From: an uncultured Lachnospiraceae bacterium
GTDB lineage: Bacteria > Bacillota > Clostridia > Lachnospirales > Lachnospiraceae
Assembly: GCA_902783095.1 (NCBI GenBank)
Contig: CACZPX010000057.1
Location: forward strand, 1-13,705
Reading direction: 5' to 3'
Length of the DNA stretch: 13,705 nt
Part shown: positions 13,193 through 13,705 of the stretch, piece after piece
How positions within the stretch are numbered: position 1 is the stretch's first letter
How the letters are laid out: the number at the start of each line of letters is the position of its first letter
The notes under the pieces: model-generated
Database searches by the model: none
What the model was told of the DNA's origin: nothing
The model's input: the letters and a program-made list of their open reading frames with translations, nothing else
Translations under genes and position numbers: made by a program

Positions 13193-13705
13193 ATGATATC
13201 CTATGTGAGCGGCATACTGGCGGAGGCGTCCGAGAAGGGCGTGGTGGTGGAGACCGGCGGCATCGGCTATTTTATCACGGTGCCGGTGTCCCTGCTTTCC
13301 GAACTGCCGCCGCTCGGCAGCAGCATAAGGCTGTATACGCATTTTCACGTGACGGAAGACGCGCTGAAGCTTTACGGCTTCCGTCAGGCGGAAGACCGGG
13401 AACTGTTCCGGCTGCTGCTGGGCATCAGCGGCGTAGGCCCCAAGGCCGCCGTCGGCCTGCTGGGTGCCATGACGACCAACGAACTGAAGCTGGCGGTGAT
13501 CGCCGACGATGAGAAAAAGATCGCCAAAACGCCGGGACTGGGGCCCAAGACGGCCAAGAAGATCATCCTGGAACTGAAGGACAAGTTCAAGCTGAGCGAC
13601 TTGAACGAGGCGCTGGGCGTGCCGGAGAGCATCCCGGCCGCGGGCAGCCGCGAGCGGGAGGACGCGCTGGAGGCCCTGGTCGCGCTCGGCTATTCCGCCT
13701 CCGAG
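13193..13705 (+). CDS. ruvA: Holliday junction branch migration protein RuvA, 3' end outside window
   Basis: The frame runs open to the last base, giving 171 residues of a protein usually about 200 long. It begins MISYVSGILAEAS, the usual RuvA start, with the N-terminal OB-fold domain (1-62; TGGIGYFITV at 21-30, THFHVTEDA at 49-57). Two helix-hairpin-helix motifs follow: GISGVGPKAAVGLL (77-90) and KTPGLGPKTAKKI (112-124). The C-terminal RuvB-contacting domain starts near residue 155 and is cut by the window end. RuvA tetramers bind Holliday junctions and direct RuvB-driven branch migration; ruvB probably lies just downstream. The nearest Shine-Dalgarno-like AAAGG is 14 bases before the ATG, unusually far, so initiation may be weak. 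It is divergent from the YprB-like gene. Confidence 0.95.
   Translation, partial: MISYVSGILAEASEKGVVVETGGIGYFITVPVSLLSELPPLGSSIRLYTHFHVTEDALKLYGFRQAEDRELFRLLLGISGVGPKAAVGLLGAMTTNELKLAVIADDEKKIAKTPGLGPKTAKKIILELKDKFKLSDLNEALGVPESIPAAGSREREDALEALVALGYSASE

Noticed and set aside
12996..13196. 66-codon plus-strand frame in the divergent intergenic region
   Set aside because: Needs a TTG start inside the YprB-like gene, has no ribosome binding site, contains the opposing promoter and overlaps the ruvA start.
13013..13348. N-terminal extension of the minus-strand YprB-like frame
   Set aside because: Homology starts at ATG 13012, a promoter lies at 13022-13050, and the extension runs antisense through the start of ruvA.

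Overview
This window looks like chromosomal core sequence from a GC-rich member of the Clostridia, most likely Lachnospiraceae-like. The evidence is the Firmicutes-type gene order ireB-ruvX-DUF1292-mltG'-trmR-trhP, the lepA-hemW pair, the RecO without zinc-finger cysteines, and GC-rich coding DNA broken by short AT-rich promoter islands. Taxonomy is inferred from protein style and synteny, not from a search. I see no rRNA, tRNA, insertion sequence, prophage or CRISPR array. Genes are packed tightly and the longest gap is about 180 bases.

Layout. (1) 1-3864, plus strand: the end of lepA (elongation factor 4), hemW (radical-SAM heme chaperone), a degenerate sigma-70-like protein without region 4, and purB (adenylosuccinate lyase). 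In Bacillus subtilis, lepA-hemW is followed by hrcA-grpE-dnaK-dnaJ; here the sigma-like gene and purB follow instead. (2) 3865-11917, plus strand: a clear sigma-A-type promoter starts a long run of nine closely spaced or overlapping genes. These are ireB, ruvX, a DUF1292 gene, a short MltG-like membrane protein without its catalytic domain, trmR, trhP, a large M16C zinc metalloprotease, era and recO. (3) 11957-13012, minus strand: a DEDD exonuclease-fold protein of the YprB/MrfB type, convergent with recO and divergent from ruvA, with its own promoter almost touching the start codon. (4) 13193 to the window end, plus strand: ruvA, cut off by the window edge.

How the genes fit together. TrhP and TrmR catalyse successive steps (hydroxylation, then O-methylation) in making 5-methoxyuridine at tRNA position 34, and they sit side by side. 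With LepA and Era (30S assembly) this gives a strong translation theme. RuvX, RecO, RuvA and the YprB-like nuclease give a second theme of DNA recombination and repair. IreB and the MltG-like protein belong to cell-envelope control.

No wholly new multi-gene system is evident. The points most worth a second look are the sigma-like protein that keeps its core-binding signature but has lost its promoter-melting residues and region 4, the MltG relative reduced to membrane anchor plus LysM-like domain plus a Thr/Glu-rich tail, and the possibly leaderless transcript of the YprB-like gene.
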